From Xanthomonas sp. Leaf148 (GTDB lineage: Bacteria; Pseudomonadota; Gammaproteobacteria; Xanthomonadales; Xanthomonadaceae), in contig NZ_LMOP01000012.1 of assembly GCF_001423585.1 (NCBI RefSeq), forward strand, positions 1-64,000: a DNA stretch of 64,000 nucleotides, written 5' to 3'. Under the pieces are notes generated by a model. It did no database searches, was not told the origin of the DNA, and saw only the letters and a list, made by a program, of their open reading frames with translations. How positions within the stretch are numbered: the stretch's first letter is position 1; each line of letters opens with the position of its first letter. A program made the translations under genes and the position numbers. Shown here piece by piece: positions 1-8,892 of this stretch.

Positions 1-273
1 ATGGGGTACGTGCTGGTCGCCGCCGTGATTGTGGGCGCCGGGGTAATGGGTATAGCTGACGGTGCATTGGCGCGGGCGGCGGGCGCGGCGGGGTGCGCGT
101 AGCGTGCCGGGGCCTTGCGAGCAGGCGTCCGGGTCGGGCGGTAGCAGCGGCGGCAGCTTAGTGCGGTCGGGTTCCACAACGACCCACTGCACGCGCTTGG
201 GCGGCGCGGGGCGCGGACGCGTGCGAGTGGGCAGTGCACTGGCGGATGCCGTGGGTGGGCGGCGGCGTGTCAT
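1..273 (-). CDS. Partial proline/arginine-rich protein, runs off the left edge
   Basis: Reading leftward from an ATG at 271-273, the frame stays open for 91 codons to base 1, so only the N-terminus is present. The peptide is rich in Pro and Arg for about 30 residues, then reads KRVQWVVVEPDRTKLPPLLP and continues with a Cys- and His-containing stretch near the edge. Its ATG overlaps the TGA of the small gene upstream (270-539) as ATGA, which indicates translational coupling. I do not recognise the family. Coding is inferred from the open frame, the coupling and a non-random peptide. The rightward open frames here are low-complexity GC-rich shadows. Confidence 0.55.
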   Translation of the reverse strand, partial: MTRRRPPTASASALPTRTRPRPAPPKRVQWVVVEPDRTKLPPLLPPDPDACSQGPGTLRAPRRARRPRQCTVSYTHYPGAHNHGGDQHVPH

Positions 274-539
274 GGCGCCTCCGGGTGGTGGCGCGTAGCG
301 GTTGCAGCGACACACTGCTGCACTGCTACTACACCGCATGCGAACCGGCGGTGCGAGGTTTGCGGCAACGTAACGAGCTGGCGACTCAGAGAACGCACGG
401 GAGCGTCGCTCACCTGCTCAATAGCAGCGCGTGCGGCGAGCCGGCGCAGCACCTCACCCGCATCCCAAAGCAGGCGTTGAGCAGAGCCTGGCGAAAGATC
501 AACCGGCACAGATGCCGGCATGGATGGTGCGGTAGACAT
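270..539 (-). CDS. Small hypothetical protein, mobile-element type, DUF3077-like
   Basis: This is an 89-residue protein beginning MSTAPSMPASVPVDLSPGSA. The ATG at 537-539 has a GGAGGGC ribosome site about 6 bases upstream, which is why it is preferred to the longer in-frame extension through the structured leader. It has no membrane segment or signal peptide. The short Pro/Ser N-terminus followed by an amphipathic helix with LLWDAGEVLRRLAAR resembles small DUF3077-type proteins that open regulatory operons of integrated elements in proteobacteria, but that assignment is from memory of the general pattern. It is coupled by a 4-base overlap to the gene running off the window. Confidence 0.6.
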   Translation of the reverse strand: MSTAPSMPASVPVDLSPGSAQRLLWDAGEVLRRLAARAAIEQVSDAPVRSLSRQLVTLPQTSHRRFACGVVAVQQCVAATATRHHPEAP

Positions 540-704
540 GGCAACGCCCTCCTGGAACAACCCAAGAACCGCCGCCAACGGCGACGGGATGTCGGGAGGT
601 TCGAAACCGCTAGTAGCCGGCGGGCATATTCCCCTTGCGGGTGTTGTATTAGCCGCCCTCCCGACGCAGGCATCGCATCGGCTTGTACCTGCAGGATGCA
701 GGCA
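540..704 (-). ncRNA. Structured leader RNA candidate upstream of the small-gene operon
   Basis: The leftward transcript ahead of the ATG at 539 can fold extensively. A perfect 9-bp stem pairs 591-599 (GTCGGGAGG) with 657-665 (CCTCCCGAC) and encloses GC-rich sub-hairpins. A second hairpin pairs 685-693 with 697-705 with one mismatch. A terminator (705-735) lies directly upstream. A terminator followed by a compact structured region and then a small coupled operon is reminiscent of immunity or antitermination leaders of satellite phages such as P4. The pairing is visible in the sequence; the function is inference. Confidence 0.5.
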
Positions 705-735
705 CAAAAAACCCACCGGTTTGACGGAGGTGGGT
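705..735 (-). terminator. Rho-independent terminator, leftward
   Basis: The arms ACCCACC (711-717) and GGTGGGT (729-735) form a hairpin that on the minus strand is followed by a run of T (plus-strand A at 706-711). It lies upstream of the operon at 539 and downstream of no obvious leftward gene, so it may act as a conditional terminator within a longer leader. The remaining bases up to 992 show no convincing gene. Confidence 0.65.
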
Positions 736-992
736 ACCGCTCTTAGAGGAGTTTCGACGCTCCTTGGGATTAGATTGCTAGGGCAAGGTATGGCGTGTGA
801 ATAGCCACATAAGACCTTTGCCTGGCTCCGTGCCCGCAGGGCAAGCACGCCTCGAATGCTTGGCATCGATCGCTCAGCCAGTGACTCGTATCGCAAAACC
901 GAAGATCCGTTCTCAAGGAGTTGTGCACTGCGACCGATGCAATGGTTTGCTGTTTTCGGTATACCGCGCTCCGCGCCACTTGAAGGAACGAC

Positions 993-1556
993 ATGTCAAT
1001 CTTGCGAAGAATTTCGGAGTCAATTGTAGGTACCAAGGAGGCAATCAAGGAGAAAGGCGATATCGGGGAAACGGATCTTTGCAAGTGGCTCGGCGACTCT
1101 GGCCTGTCCTACGTTGCGGTCTGCCAGGCAAGGGAAAGCTTCGCCCCACTCTTCACAGGCGAGATCAAGCGACCGGATTTCATGGTCCTGCTCGACTCCA
1201 TCGGACTGATTGCAGTTGACGCCAAAAACTTTGACTTGAAGGAGTGGGACGGCTCGCCCTGCTTCACACTAAGCCTGCAGAAAGAGCTGCTGAAAGCGGT
1301 CGCGTTCGAGCGCATGTTCCGTATCCCGCTCTGGTACGCCTACAGAGGCGAGGACAATGACAACGTCTCCTGGTATTGGATCAGCGCGCTCAAGGCCGTT
1401 GAAGTGGGAATCAAGCGCGATGGCCGCCATGGTGATTTCCTGACCATCGGCCTCGAGCACTTTGCACATGTGGTCAACCCCGATGACATGGCCAAGCTCT
1501 ATACACAGCGGCTGCCCGGTGTTTCCAGGATCGCTGCCCTTCCGGTCACGAACTGA
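993..1556 (+). CDS. PD-(D/E)XK-fold nuclease-like protein
   Basis: The product has 187 residues. After a GDIGE-type helix (about 22-26) it has RPDFMVLL, then after a short spacer LIAVDAKN (about 60-78). The spacing of Asp, Asp and Lys fits the PD-(D/E)XK nuclease core, as in NERD or restriction-like domains. No helicase or DNA-recognition domain is attached and no membrane segment is visible. The C-terminal half is of unknown role. It lies 97 bases before a membrane protein on the same strand in an accessory region that also holds a NERD helicase. A defence or DNA-processing role is plausible but unproven. Confidence 0.6.
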   Translation: MSILRRISESIVGTKEAIKEKGDIGETDLCKWLGDSGLSYVAVCQARESFAPLFTGEIKRPDFMVLLDSIGLIAVDAKNFDLKEWDGSPCFTLSLQKELLKAVAFERMFRIPLWYAYRGEDNDNVSWYWISALKAVEVGIKRDGRHGDFLTIGLEHFAHVVNPDDMAKLYTQRLPGVSRIAALPVTN

Positions 1557-1653
1557 ACGCGAATCGGCATCTGCAGACGTGAAGTCAGATTCCGATCTTG
1601 CGTCCGAACTTCCGCCGACCATCGTGGTCTTCACGCTCATTGAGGAGGGGTGA

Positions 1654-2292
1654 ATGTTCAAGGATATGATCGCTGCCGGTGGCCCTGGCCTACTCATCCC
1701 AATCGTGTTGTTTGCGCTCATCATTTATACAACGCGCGGCTTCTTCGATCTTCATGGCAGGCGAAGCCAAAATCGACGAGAATTCCTGGAGCACTGGGAC
1801 CCCAAGCGCGCAGATGACGATCTATGGCTTGAGGTCACCGTTCGCCATCTCTATGGGCAACTGTTACCTGCTCATGTCATTCGCACCGCCCTGAATCACC
1901 CACACTGCAGCCAAGCATTGATGGACCTTTCTGAGATCTGGGAGTTCTACCATTACGACTCAGACACCCAAACGGTTGGCTGGGCCCACACGCGGCACAA
2001 GCACGCATATCGCAGATGGTTGAACCACCGCTGGTCCTTGGCGCGCTATTTCCTGCTTGCCTGCCTGGCAATGGTGGCGACCTATTTCGCGACCCTCGTT
2101 AGCGGACTCTCGCAATGGATCTACGCAACTGCTGCAGCACTGTGTGGGATTGGTGCGTTCATTAGCTTGTGGCGCTGCGACGTAGAGAAAAAGGCGACCG
2201 ATGCCGGCGAGATTTGGATCAAACGAATCAATGATCCTGCATCAAAATCGAGGTTTGAAAGTGATGGAATAACTTCGCGCAATGCCGCCTAG
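1654..2292 (+). CDS. Small membrane protein of unknown function
   Basis: The product has 212 residues. One hydrophobic helix lies near the N-terminus (about 10-28), followed by a soluble region of about 100 residues rich in Trp, His and Tyr, and then two adjacent hydrophobic segments (about 130-150 and 153-172). The ATG is preceded by GAGGAGGGG at good spacing. The layout suggests an inner-membrane protein with a cytoplasmic middle domain. It sits between a nuclease-like gene and a large hypothetical gene, all rightward with gaps of 60-100 bases, so co-transcription is likely. I recognise no family. Confidence 0.6.
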   Translation: MFKDMIAAGGPGLLIPIVLFALIIYTTRGFFDLHGRRSQNRREFLEHWDPKRADDDLWLEVTVRHLYGQLLPAHVIRTALNHPHCSQALMDLSEIWEFYHYDSDTQTVGWAHTRHKHAYRRWLNHRWSLARYFLLACLAMVATYFATLVSGLSQWIYATAAALCGIGAFISLWRCDVEKKATDAGEIWIKRINDPASKSRFESDGITSRNAA

Positions 2293-2355
2293 ATGCAGCT
2301 GCAAGCGTACTGATATCCTGCTAGTCGATGACCTTCGCTTCATGGGAGTTTCTAA

Positions 2356-3765
2356 ATGCCATCCAACATCCCCTATGACCCCGCTTTAGCGCTCGGCAAC
2401 CTAGTTAGTAAAGAGCGGCTCGACATGCTCGAGCAGATCGCCTCCACCCAGGCACCTGCAGATGCCGCTGAAAACACGCTAAATTCTTTGATCGCAGTCA
2501 AGCACGCACTGGACATGACGTCCCAGGAGCTCGCCATGATGGGTATCGACACGACGGAACTGGACGCGGAGCGGGCACAGCTTGACAGGTCGATTTCCGA
2601 AGCCGCTGAGTCCTATGCCAAAGCCAAGATCAAAGCAGTCAAGGATACGCAGTCTTTGCACGCCACGGTGCCGAGCATCAGCGATTCGACAGATTCTCTC
2701 ATCGACCATAACCGAAGCCATATCAAACAGGTGCCGCTTTCTGCGGATGGCCTGAGAATGCATGCTCAGTACTTCAGCTTTGACTCCAGCAACCTGGACG
2801 CCGGAACTCACGCTTCCAACGTAGCGAAGTTCATCAGCAAGCATGTCAGTCGTCTGGGTAGCGCGCTTGCTGTCCAAGCTTTGCGCTCTTCGGCAAGCCA
2901 GGTCCATAGCCAGATCAGGGACCATAGCATCGCTGGAACACTCATTATCGCCGTCAGTTGCGTTCACAAAGATGCTGTGTTGCTCGCTCCATTGATCCTC
3001 GATGCAGACAAGGGCATCCAGGCGTTCAATGCGTGCTTCCCTGACGAGACGATCAAGACTGGTTCACTCTCTGCCATGCAGGACATCGCAGCCAGGCCAG
3101 ATACAACGGGGGACAAGGCGCTGACTGTCATCTCCGGAGCCACTTTGGGTTCTTGCTTCATCGGGATGGCCCACATCAGCAGCACTACGCAGATCAATAC
3201 AGCTATGGAAGGCGTCGCTTCATCACTGCAAACCCAGTTCACGATCGGAAACTGGTTTGGAAGCGTCAATGGCGTTTCTGGCATGGGCAATTCGTTCGGC
3301 GATGATGCCAAGTTATTACTGTCCTCACAGAACATCGTGTCGCAGTGCACGCTGACCACCATCGGTTCGAGCTCGTCCGCCACACTGAACCAGTTCAACA
3401 TCGGCGCCCTGGAGCTATCGGGTTACGATGCATCGGAATCGATGAAGGCCTCGCCCCAAGTTCAGGGAGTGCAACAAAATCTCCAGGACCCAATCGCACT
3501 TGCAGAACCTACTGAACATTCGGGCCAGAGCTTTGTTGCGATGAAGTCAGACCAGATGGAGAGCATGCTCTCGGATCTAAAAGAGAGTGATGATGGGGAG
3601 GAAAAAATCGTCGATATCAATGCGATGGTGGCCGCACTGGATGACTATGTGGAGAAGTGTGTGGCTGGCAGGATCGGCTTACCCATCACTTACTACACCA
3701 AGCGAGTCACGGCCAGCCAGCTGGCGCAGAGTTGGATTGAAAAGTACTGCCCTGCAAGCAATTGA
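2356..3765 (+). CDS. Large hypothetical protein, unknown function
   Basis: The product has 469 residues and starts MPSNIPYDPALALGN. It lacks membrane segments and a signal peptide. The first 100 residues are predicted helical with charged heptads. The centre (about 180-330) is rich in Gly, Ser, Thr and Ile and includes VISGATLGSCFIGMAHI. The C-terminal 80 residues are acidic and then turn basic. I cannot name a family or catalytic motif. Codon use and composition look normal for a working gene. It is the third gene of the rightward 993-3765 group. Confidence 0.6.
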   Translation: MPSNIPYDPALALGNLVSKERLDMLEQIASTQAPADAAENTLNSLIAVKHALDMTSQELAMMGIDTTELDAERAQLDRSISEAAESYAKAKIKAVKDTQSLHATVPSISDSTDSLIDHNRSHIKQVPLSADGLRMHAQYFSFDSSNLDAGTHASNVAKFISKHVSRLGSALAVQALRSSASQVHSQIRDHSIAGTLIIAVSCVHKDAVLLAPLILDADKGIQAFNACFPDETIKTGSLSAMQDIAARPDTTGDKALTVISGATLGSCFIGMAHISSTTQINTAMEGVASSLQTQFTIGNWFGSVNGVSGMGNSFGDDAKLLLSSQNIVSQCTLTTIGSSSSATLNQFNIGALELSGYDASESMKASPQVQGVQQNLQDPIALAEPTEHSGQSFVAMKSDQMESMLSDLKESDDGEEKIVDINAMVAALDDYVEKCVAGRIGLPITYYTKRVTASQLAQSWIEKYCPASN

Positions 3766-3777
3766 CCGTCTCCATAG

Positions 3778-3981
3778 GTGCTACTAGTCCGCGTGAAAGA
3801 GGCGCAACCACCGGCGGCAGCGCCAGTTGTACCAGTTACCTGGATGGTCGGCTTTTATTCTGCTGACGGAGTCTATTTGAGCAAGTTGGTAGTGAATCGA
3901 GCTCCGCATGATATTGGGAAATTCATGGATGAGCAGGAGAAGGCAACAATTTGGGAAGGGGGCGAGCGAGGTTGCTGGTGA
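3778..3981 (+). CDS. Possible small protein, weak
   Basis: This 67-codon frame starts with GTG at 3778, 13 bases after the preceding stop. It contains a fairly natural peptide (WMVGFYSADGVYLSKLV, then HDIGKFMDEQEK). There is no clear ribosome site, and GTG at 3793 is an alternative start. It could be a small fourth gene of the operon or the tail of a decayed gene. No function is suggested. Confidence 0.3.
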   Translation: MLLVRVKEAQPPAAAPVVPVTWMVGFYSADGVYLSKLVVNRAPHDIGKFMDEQEKATIWEGGERGCW

Positions 3982-4024
3982 TCGGCGCCATAAGAACCCA
4001 TCGCTTCGACGGAGATGGACGCAG

Positions 4025-5332
4025 CTACGAGTTGCCTACGCCCATCATCTTCTGACTCTGCCTGAATTCAAGCGCATCAGGGATGTCGTGAAATGTAAGT
4101 AGATCTCCAGCAAGCTCTGCGAGCAAATTCTTCGCATCTGTCGGCGTTGCACGGAAGAATTCGCGACGATGGTTTACAAGGTTTGCCCGGCTCTCAGCCA
4201 GCCGTGCGTGCATTTCACCTTCGATTCCAACAGCGTCCGTTGAGAAAAATAGCGCATGCACATCGAAGTTGAAGGGCACTGATGCATCACTGAGTTCGCG
4301 GATACGGTCCATCGGATCCAGACGACGCGTCATACCGACCTTGATCAGCGATTCACCAAAAGATCCAATGTTGGAGATAACGTAAACGTAGCCCGCCCTG
4401 ATGTTGGCTACGCGATAGTCAACTTCCGCAATTGCATGCTCAACCTCTGACACCTGGGCGCGCATCCGCTCTACAGCCTCTGAATCACCCTTGGCCAATA
4501 GCGCCTGTAGCGCGTTGAGGTAATGTTGGCGCTCCTTCTCCAGCTTCAAACGCTCGCGCTCCATCTCCTGCTGGGTTTTGCGCTCTTCCCGCAGCCGCTC
4601 GCGCTCTTGCCGTTCCAGTTCCTTCTCTTCGGCTTTCTTCTGCACGAAATCCGCAGTGAGCTGCAATTCTGTAATACGAAGCTGCAGGTACTCATGCGTG
4701 ATACGGATGCTCATGGTCTTGCCCAGGCGCTGGATTGTCTTGGCTACCTTTTCAATCCGATCGATGGCCGCAGCAAGTGCGTATGGCTTCAAACCACGTA
4801 CCAGAACATCGGCCTCTGCATTGAATGCCCGCAGCATCAATTTGCTGTAGTCCCGAAGCATGGTCTTGCCCTGCGCTTCTGAGCCGTTAACGGTCCAGCC
4901 CACTGCAGCGACAACAGCGCGGCCATCTGCCTTGTTCAGCTCTTTGATAAGTCCGCGAATATGATCAAGGCGATCCTTGTAGGCCACCGCGTCTTGTAGC
5001 GGATGCGCATACTCATACACACCGGATTCTTGGAGCAGGGCGCGTTCACGGGTTTCGACGACTTCTTTGCGTAGCTCTGCGACCTGCAGCAACAGCTCAT
5101 CGCGATTTGCCGTCAGCGTCGTAAGCTGTTCTTTCCATGCAAGCGATGCAGACGCCAACTCAGCATTCAGTAGTTCCAGCTCTCGCTCACGCTCCAACTG
5201 GCTAACACCTCCAATACGGGAGAGTGTCGCATAAATTTCATCCCTGTCCTTCGACACCGTAGCAAGCTCATCTATAACCTGGCGTGTGAAGCGCCTTACG
5301 CCGAAGAGCGGAATTTTCCGATTGGTGTCCAT
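4025..5332 (-). CDS. DUF4041 and T5orf172/GIY-YIG-like protein
   Basis: The product has 435 residues. A coiled-coil N-terminus (about 20-95) is followed by a DUF4041-like region (about 100-225), a strongly charged coiled coil (about 225-275), and a C-terminal domain (about 305-395) with AGYVYVISNIGSFGESLIKVG, a GIY-YIG-like start. A conserved Arg-containing helix and EGEMHARL follow, the Glu being typical of T5orf172/MUG113 domains. Such proteins are common in phage and defence islands and are usually taken as DNA-binding or nicking factors. It is divergent from the NERD helicase gene at 5675 across about 340 bases that should hold both promoters. GGGAG lies upstream of the ATG. Confidence 0.8.
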   Translation of the reverse strand: MDTNRKIPLFGVRRFTRQVIDELATVSKDRDEIYATLSRIGGVSQLERERELELLNAELASASLAWKEQLTTLTANRDELLLQVAELRKEVVETRERALLQESGVYEYAHPLQDAVAYKDRLDHIRGLIKELNKADGRAVVAAVGWTVNGSEAQGKTMLRDYSKLMLRAFNAEADVLVRGLKPYALAAAIDRIEKVAKTIQRLGKTMSIRITHEYLQLRITELQLTADFVQKKAEEKELERQERERLREERKTQQEMERERLKLEKERQHYLNALQALLAKGDSEAVERMRAQVSEVEHAIAEVDYRVANIRAGYVYVISNIGSFGESLIKVGMTRRLDPMDRIRELSDASVPFNFDVHALFFSTDAVGIEGEMHARLAESRANLVNHRREFFRATPTDAKNLLAELAGDLLTFHDIPDALEFRQSQKMMGVGNS

Positions 5333-5674
5333 ACCTGCTCCCTTGTTGATGTGTGACCTCAGCTAACAGCGTAATCTTGCCATGCCTCTCCCTTCTTACG
5401 AAGAAGCACTATTTATTAGATTTGCGATTAGTTTTCGGCGCCGGGTAGCGGCACAGAATTCCTGATCTTGAGTTCTCATGTTCAGAAGCGTGAGCACGCC
5501 CTCATTCTGACTGCAAATAAACCAATACCTCTTGCCTCAAATCGAGGACCAGAGCAATTCCAGCTTCGATAAGCCTTGTTTCGCACATGGGTTCACGCGC
5601 ATCTCTCGCGCATGATTCTATTGCCCGCGCTGCGCTAGTGCTACGCTACAGCCACACCACGGAGGGGATCTTTA
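5333..5674. promoter_or_regulatory. Divergent intergenic region
   Basis: This 342-base gap separates the leftward DUF4041 gene and the rightward helicase gene. It is more AT-rich than its surroundings near 5400-5430. I see no repeat, hairpin or operator that I can defend. It should contain both promoters. Confidence 0.4.
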
Positions 5675-7552
5675 ATGGCAACGCTGATTCCCAGTCGATC
5701 GAGTAGCGCCGGCCGAATGACATCTGGCGAGCGGCGCTTTTCGCAGCGCCTGGAAGACAAGCTCGATGATGAGTACATCTGCTGGTACGACGTGCCGATC
5801 GGCCCCAGTCACCGGCATCCGGACTTTATTGTGCTGCATCCCTATCGCGGGATCCTGGTGCTTGAGGTCAAGGACTGGAAACTGGAGACGATCGCTGAGA
5901 TTGACCGCGACACCGCTGTGCTCCATACCGAGCGCGGCCGTGAAGTAACGTCCAATCCATTGCGCCAAGCTCGCGACATTTGTATCGAAGTCGGCAAGCT
6001 GATGCTCAAGGATAGTGCACTGCGCCTTCCTGAGGGAAGCAAGTATCAAGGCAAGCTGATCATGCCGTGGGGCTTTGGCGTGGTGTTTAGCAACATCAGC
6101 CGCGCCCAGTTTGACGAAGCCGAATTAGGCAATGTGATTGCGGCAGGCAGTGTGATCTGCCGGGACGAGATGACCGATTCGGTGGACACCGAGGCGTTTC
6201 AGAAACGGCTCTGGGATATGTTCCCTGCTACGTTCTCATGCCAACTTAGCCTGCCGCAGATCGAACGAATTCGCTGGCATCTGTTTCCGCAGCTACGAAT
6301 CGTTCCTCCTGAGCAGGTGCAGTTGTTCGCCTCATCTCAGCCGGACAAGCCCATTGCCATCCCTGATTTGATCAAGGTGATGGATCTGCAACAAGAGCAA
6401 CTTGCTCGCTCGATGGGGGACGGCCACCGAGTGATCCATGGCGTGGCAGGCTCTGGCAAGACAATGATCCTGGGCTATCGCTGCGTTGAGATTGCGAAGC
6501 GTCAAGGCAAGCCGGTGTTGGTGCTCTGCTACAACAAAACACTTGCCGGCCGCCTGGAGCACATGATTCACGCGCACGGCGTGCAGGACCGCGTGAGTGT
6601 GCGTCACTTCCATGGCTGGTGTGGGGAGCAGCTGAAGGCCTACGGCATCAAGCCTCCGCCCGCACAGCCAAATGCCCAGCAGTATCTGGACACATTGGTC
6701 AGTAAAGTCATTTCAGCAGTGGAGTCGCAGCAGATTCCGCGAGCACAGTACGCGGCAGTGATGATCGATGAAGGCCATGACTTTGCACCCGAATGGCTGC
6801 AAATCGTCACGCAGATGGTCGATCCGGAAACCAATTCGCTGTTGCTGCTCTATGACGACGCGCAAACCATCTACAGCACAGGTGGACGTCGAAAGTTCAG
6901 CTTCGCCAGCGTTGGCATCCAGGCCAAAGGGCGCACCACGATCCTGCGTCTGAACTACCGCAACACCTTGGAGATCCTTTCCACGGCAAAGGCCTTTGCC
7001 CAGGAGCTCTTGGCCGGGGAAGATGCGGATGAAGACAACGTGCCCGTGATCGCGCCAGAGAGCGCAGGACGCCGGGGCACCGTCCCCGAGCTGATACAGG
7101 CGAGCAACATTTGGGAAGAATCACGCATCATCGCCCAACAGGTACGCGAAGCACTCAACAACGGTGCAAGCGCCAACGACTTTGCGGTTCTTTGCCGCAA
7201 TAAAGTACTTGCCACGCATATAGCCTCGCGGCTCCGGGCTGCGGAACTTCCAGTTGTACTAGCAGAAGAGATCAACAAGCGACACCTATTCGATGGCGAG
7301 CCTGCAGTTAAGGTGCTGACGATGCACTCCAGCAAGGGCCTGGAATTCGAGTCGGTGTTCATTCCCGGCATCTGCGAGATTGGGCAACGCTTGCAAGCCG
7401 ACAGTGAGGAAATGAGGCAGGAGGCCAAACTGCTGTATGTCGCAATGACTCGAGCTCTTGGCTCGCTGACAATGCTGCATCATTCAGAGACAGTACTAAC
7501 CGGGCGGATTGGACAGGCCATAGATCAGATACGGACTAGGCTTGCAGCCTAA
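5675..7552 (+). CDS. NERD nuclease domain fused to UvrD-like superfamily 1 helicase
   Basis: The product has 625 residues. The NERD domain (about 20-120) shows HPDFIVL and LVLEVKDWK, the PD and ExK nuclease motifs. The helicase part has motif I GVAGSGKT (about 257-264), motif II AVMIDEGHD, LLLLYDDAQTIY as motif III, LRLNYRN as motif IV, VLTMHSSKGLEF as motif V and LLYVAMTRA as motif VI. The start has GGAGGGG upstream. Enzymes of this build unwind and possibly cleave DNA and are frequent in defence islands. It is a single-gene unit; the divergent neighbour is the DUF4041 protein. Nothing suggests that it is broken. Confidence 0.88.
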   Translation: MATLIPSRSSSAGRMTSGERRFSQRLEDKLDDEYICWYDVPIGPSHRHPDFIVLHPYRGILVLEVKDWKLETIAEIDRDTAVLHTERGREVTSNPLRQARDICIEVGKLMLKDSALRLPEGSKYQGKLIMPWGFGVVFSNISRAQFDEAELGNVIAAGSVICRDEMTDSVDTEAFQKRLWDMFPATFSCQLSLPQIERIRWHLFPQLRIVPPEQVQLFASSQPDKPIAIPDLIKVMDLQQEQLARSMGDGHRVIHGVAGSGKTMILGYRCVEIAKRQGKPVLVLCYNKTLAGRLEHMIHAHGVQDRVSVRHFHGWCGEQLKAYGIKPPPAQPNAQQYLDTLVSKVISAVESQQIPRAQYAAVMIDEGHDFAPEWLQIVTQMVDPETNSLLLLYDDAQTIYSTGGRRKFSFASVGIQAKGRTTILRLNYRNTLEILSTAKAFAQELLAGEDADEDNVPVIAPESAGRRGTVPELIQASNIWEESRIIAQQVREALNNGASANDFAVLCRNKVLATHIASRLRAAELPVVLAEEINKRHLFDGEPAVKVLTMHSSKGLEFESVFIPGICEIGQRLQADSEEMRQEAKLLYVAMTRALGSLTMLHHSETVLTGRIGQAIDQIRTRLAA

Positions 7553-7599
7553 AGTCTAAGATTTAAGGGATCCGAGGCAATCCCCCCTTACGTCTGAAG

Positions 7600-7800
7600 T
7601 GCGAGTCGCCCAAGGCGGACTGCTGCATGACGAGAAGGAGGGCGGTTCAAGACGCGGCATGCCGGGGCCTATTGCTCAAAAATAAGACCTCACCCTGACG
7701 TGAGCGATACAGCCGCTATTGGGCATCGCCGCGGGGGCATCTCCGGGCGGCTCGCTTAATCACTGTCTCCCCTTTGTTCCATCCCTAGCTTGTCGATGTA
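7600..7800 (-). pseudogene. Remnant of RAYT transposase 5' end
   Basis: The minus strand from an ATG at 7658-7660 reads MPRLEPPS, the start of a Xanthomonas RAYT with an internal deletion, and then loses similarity. The sequence up to about 7800 resembles that upstream of the better-preserved remnant at 11177: both contain an AAGACCTCA block, a CTATT(G/C)GGCAT-like block and CGGCTCGCTTAAT. It marks one end of the effector islet. Confidence 0.55.
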
Positions 7801-7839
7801 CCGGGTGATAACGTGTCAGGACGAATCCCATACCTGGGC

Positions 7840-8229
7840 ATGAACGTGGATATAAAAATTAGGCTCATTTTCGCGACAGGATTACTCGCACTCTCAACCT
7901 TGGCTGCTTGTGCAGGAGGAAACATGCGCTCTGATTACAAAAAGAATGATCTTCAGCCGGTCAAGATCGAAAAATCAGGCGATTCACTGCAAATCACTTA
8001 CCACATGCCTGCAGAAAGTCTGTTTTATTCTCCCGGCATTGATTTCGTGAATGAGGGTGGCGTCTTGCGTATCGCCATCCGCAGATGTGGCATCAATGAG
8101 AAGTGTGATGCCATGGCGAAAGCTGCCATGCCACCAGTTGAGCCGTGGACGCCGAAGGTCACCGTACCGTATGGAGGCGAAAAGGTTGTATTGGTCTACG
8201 CGGACAGCGAGGAAACGTTGCTCCCATAA
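7840..8229 (+). CDS. Small lipoprotein, possible orphan immunity protein
   Basis: This 129-residue product starts at the ATG at 7840 (MNVDIKIRL); a GTG at 7813 is in frame but would place extra residues before the signal. The signal peptide ends in a lipobox, LAAC, so the mature protein is a lipoprotein with a soluble domain of about 100 residues and a Cys pair (CGINEKC). Small lipoproteins of this type are the usual immunity proteins for XVIPCD effectors, and one effector/immunity pair lies 1 kb away on the other strand. No effector gene is directly beside it, so it may be an orphan. Confidence 0.6.
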   Translation: MNVDIKIRLIFATGLLALSTLAACAGGNMRSDYKKNDLQPVKIEKSGDSLQITYHMPAESLFYSPGIDFVNEGGVLRIAIRRCGINEKCDAMAKAAMPPVEPWTPKVTVPYGGEKVVLVYADSEETLLP

Positions 8230-8637
8230 CTCCAGCCAAGGAACGATGCAATGAGCACCGATCAGAAGTGAGAAGGGTCATTGAGCGCCAAGGCGACGTG
8301 CTTGTCGTTGGGGACGAATCCCGGATTCCGTGCATCGGTACTTGCGGGTGCTGGCCGTGACGGCCGAAGCCAACACCTGCTATTTCGCAGTAGTTAGGCT
8401 GATCGCCTAAACTGACCGCTTTCAATTACTAAGTTAACCTGACTCCGCTAATCATCGGGAAACCTCAACACCCGACCACGTTCCCGCAAGGCTTGCGCCG
8501 GCGTTCCACGAGCTATGGCACACTCGCAGCAGGAAGATGCATGGCTGCAACATTCAATCGGCCGTGCCGCTGGCTATCTCAATATTCACTCAAGCCGCCG
8601 CCGTTTTTCCACGCAGCCAAATGCGAGCGTTCACTCC

Positions 8638-8892
8638 ATGGAAATCCTCTACTCGGGTACGGATAAAATCCTTTGCGATTCGCTGACTTTGATGCTCACT
8701 AAATCTCGAATCGAGCACGAAACTAGCAAGCGTCTGTACAGCGTACAGATCAATGACGCTGATGAAGTACACCAAATATCGGTTCATTGCGACGATTGGG
8801 ATAGTGCAGCACGAATGCTCGACATGCTCACTAGCAAGACGCAATGCAAAGAGGCATCCGCATCAGTGAAGGCTGGACCGCGTCGCCAGTAA
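8638..8892 (+). CDS. Small hypothetical protein
   Basis: The product has 84 residues, starting MEILYSGTDKILCDSLTLML at the ATG at 8638. The longer frame from 8515 has an unconvincing N-terminus. The pattern of a short beta strand, a helix, and a second strand ending with an Asp-Trp-Asp and a helix (AARMLDML) resembles small DUF2007-like signalling domains, but the match is weak. The stretch 8230-8637 before it has no convincing gene, only a short frame reading VIERQGDVLVVGDE (about 8276-8317) that may be a decayed remnant. The stretch 8893-9229 after it is empty as far as I can see. Confidence 0.45.
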   Translation: MEILYSGTDKILCDSLTLMLTKSRIEHETSKRLYSVQINDADEVHQISVHCDDWDSAARMLDMLTSKTQCKEASASVKAGPRRQ

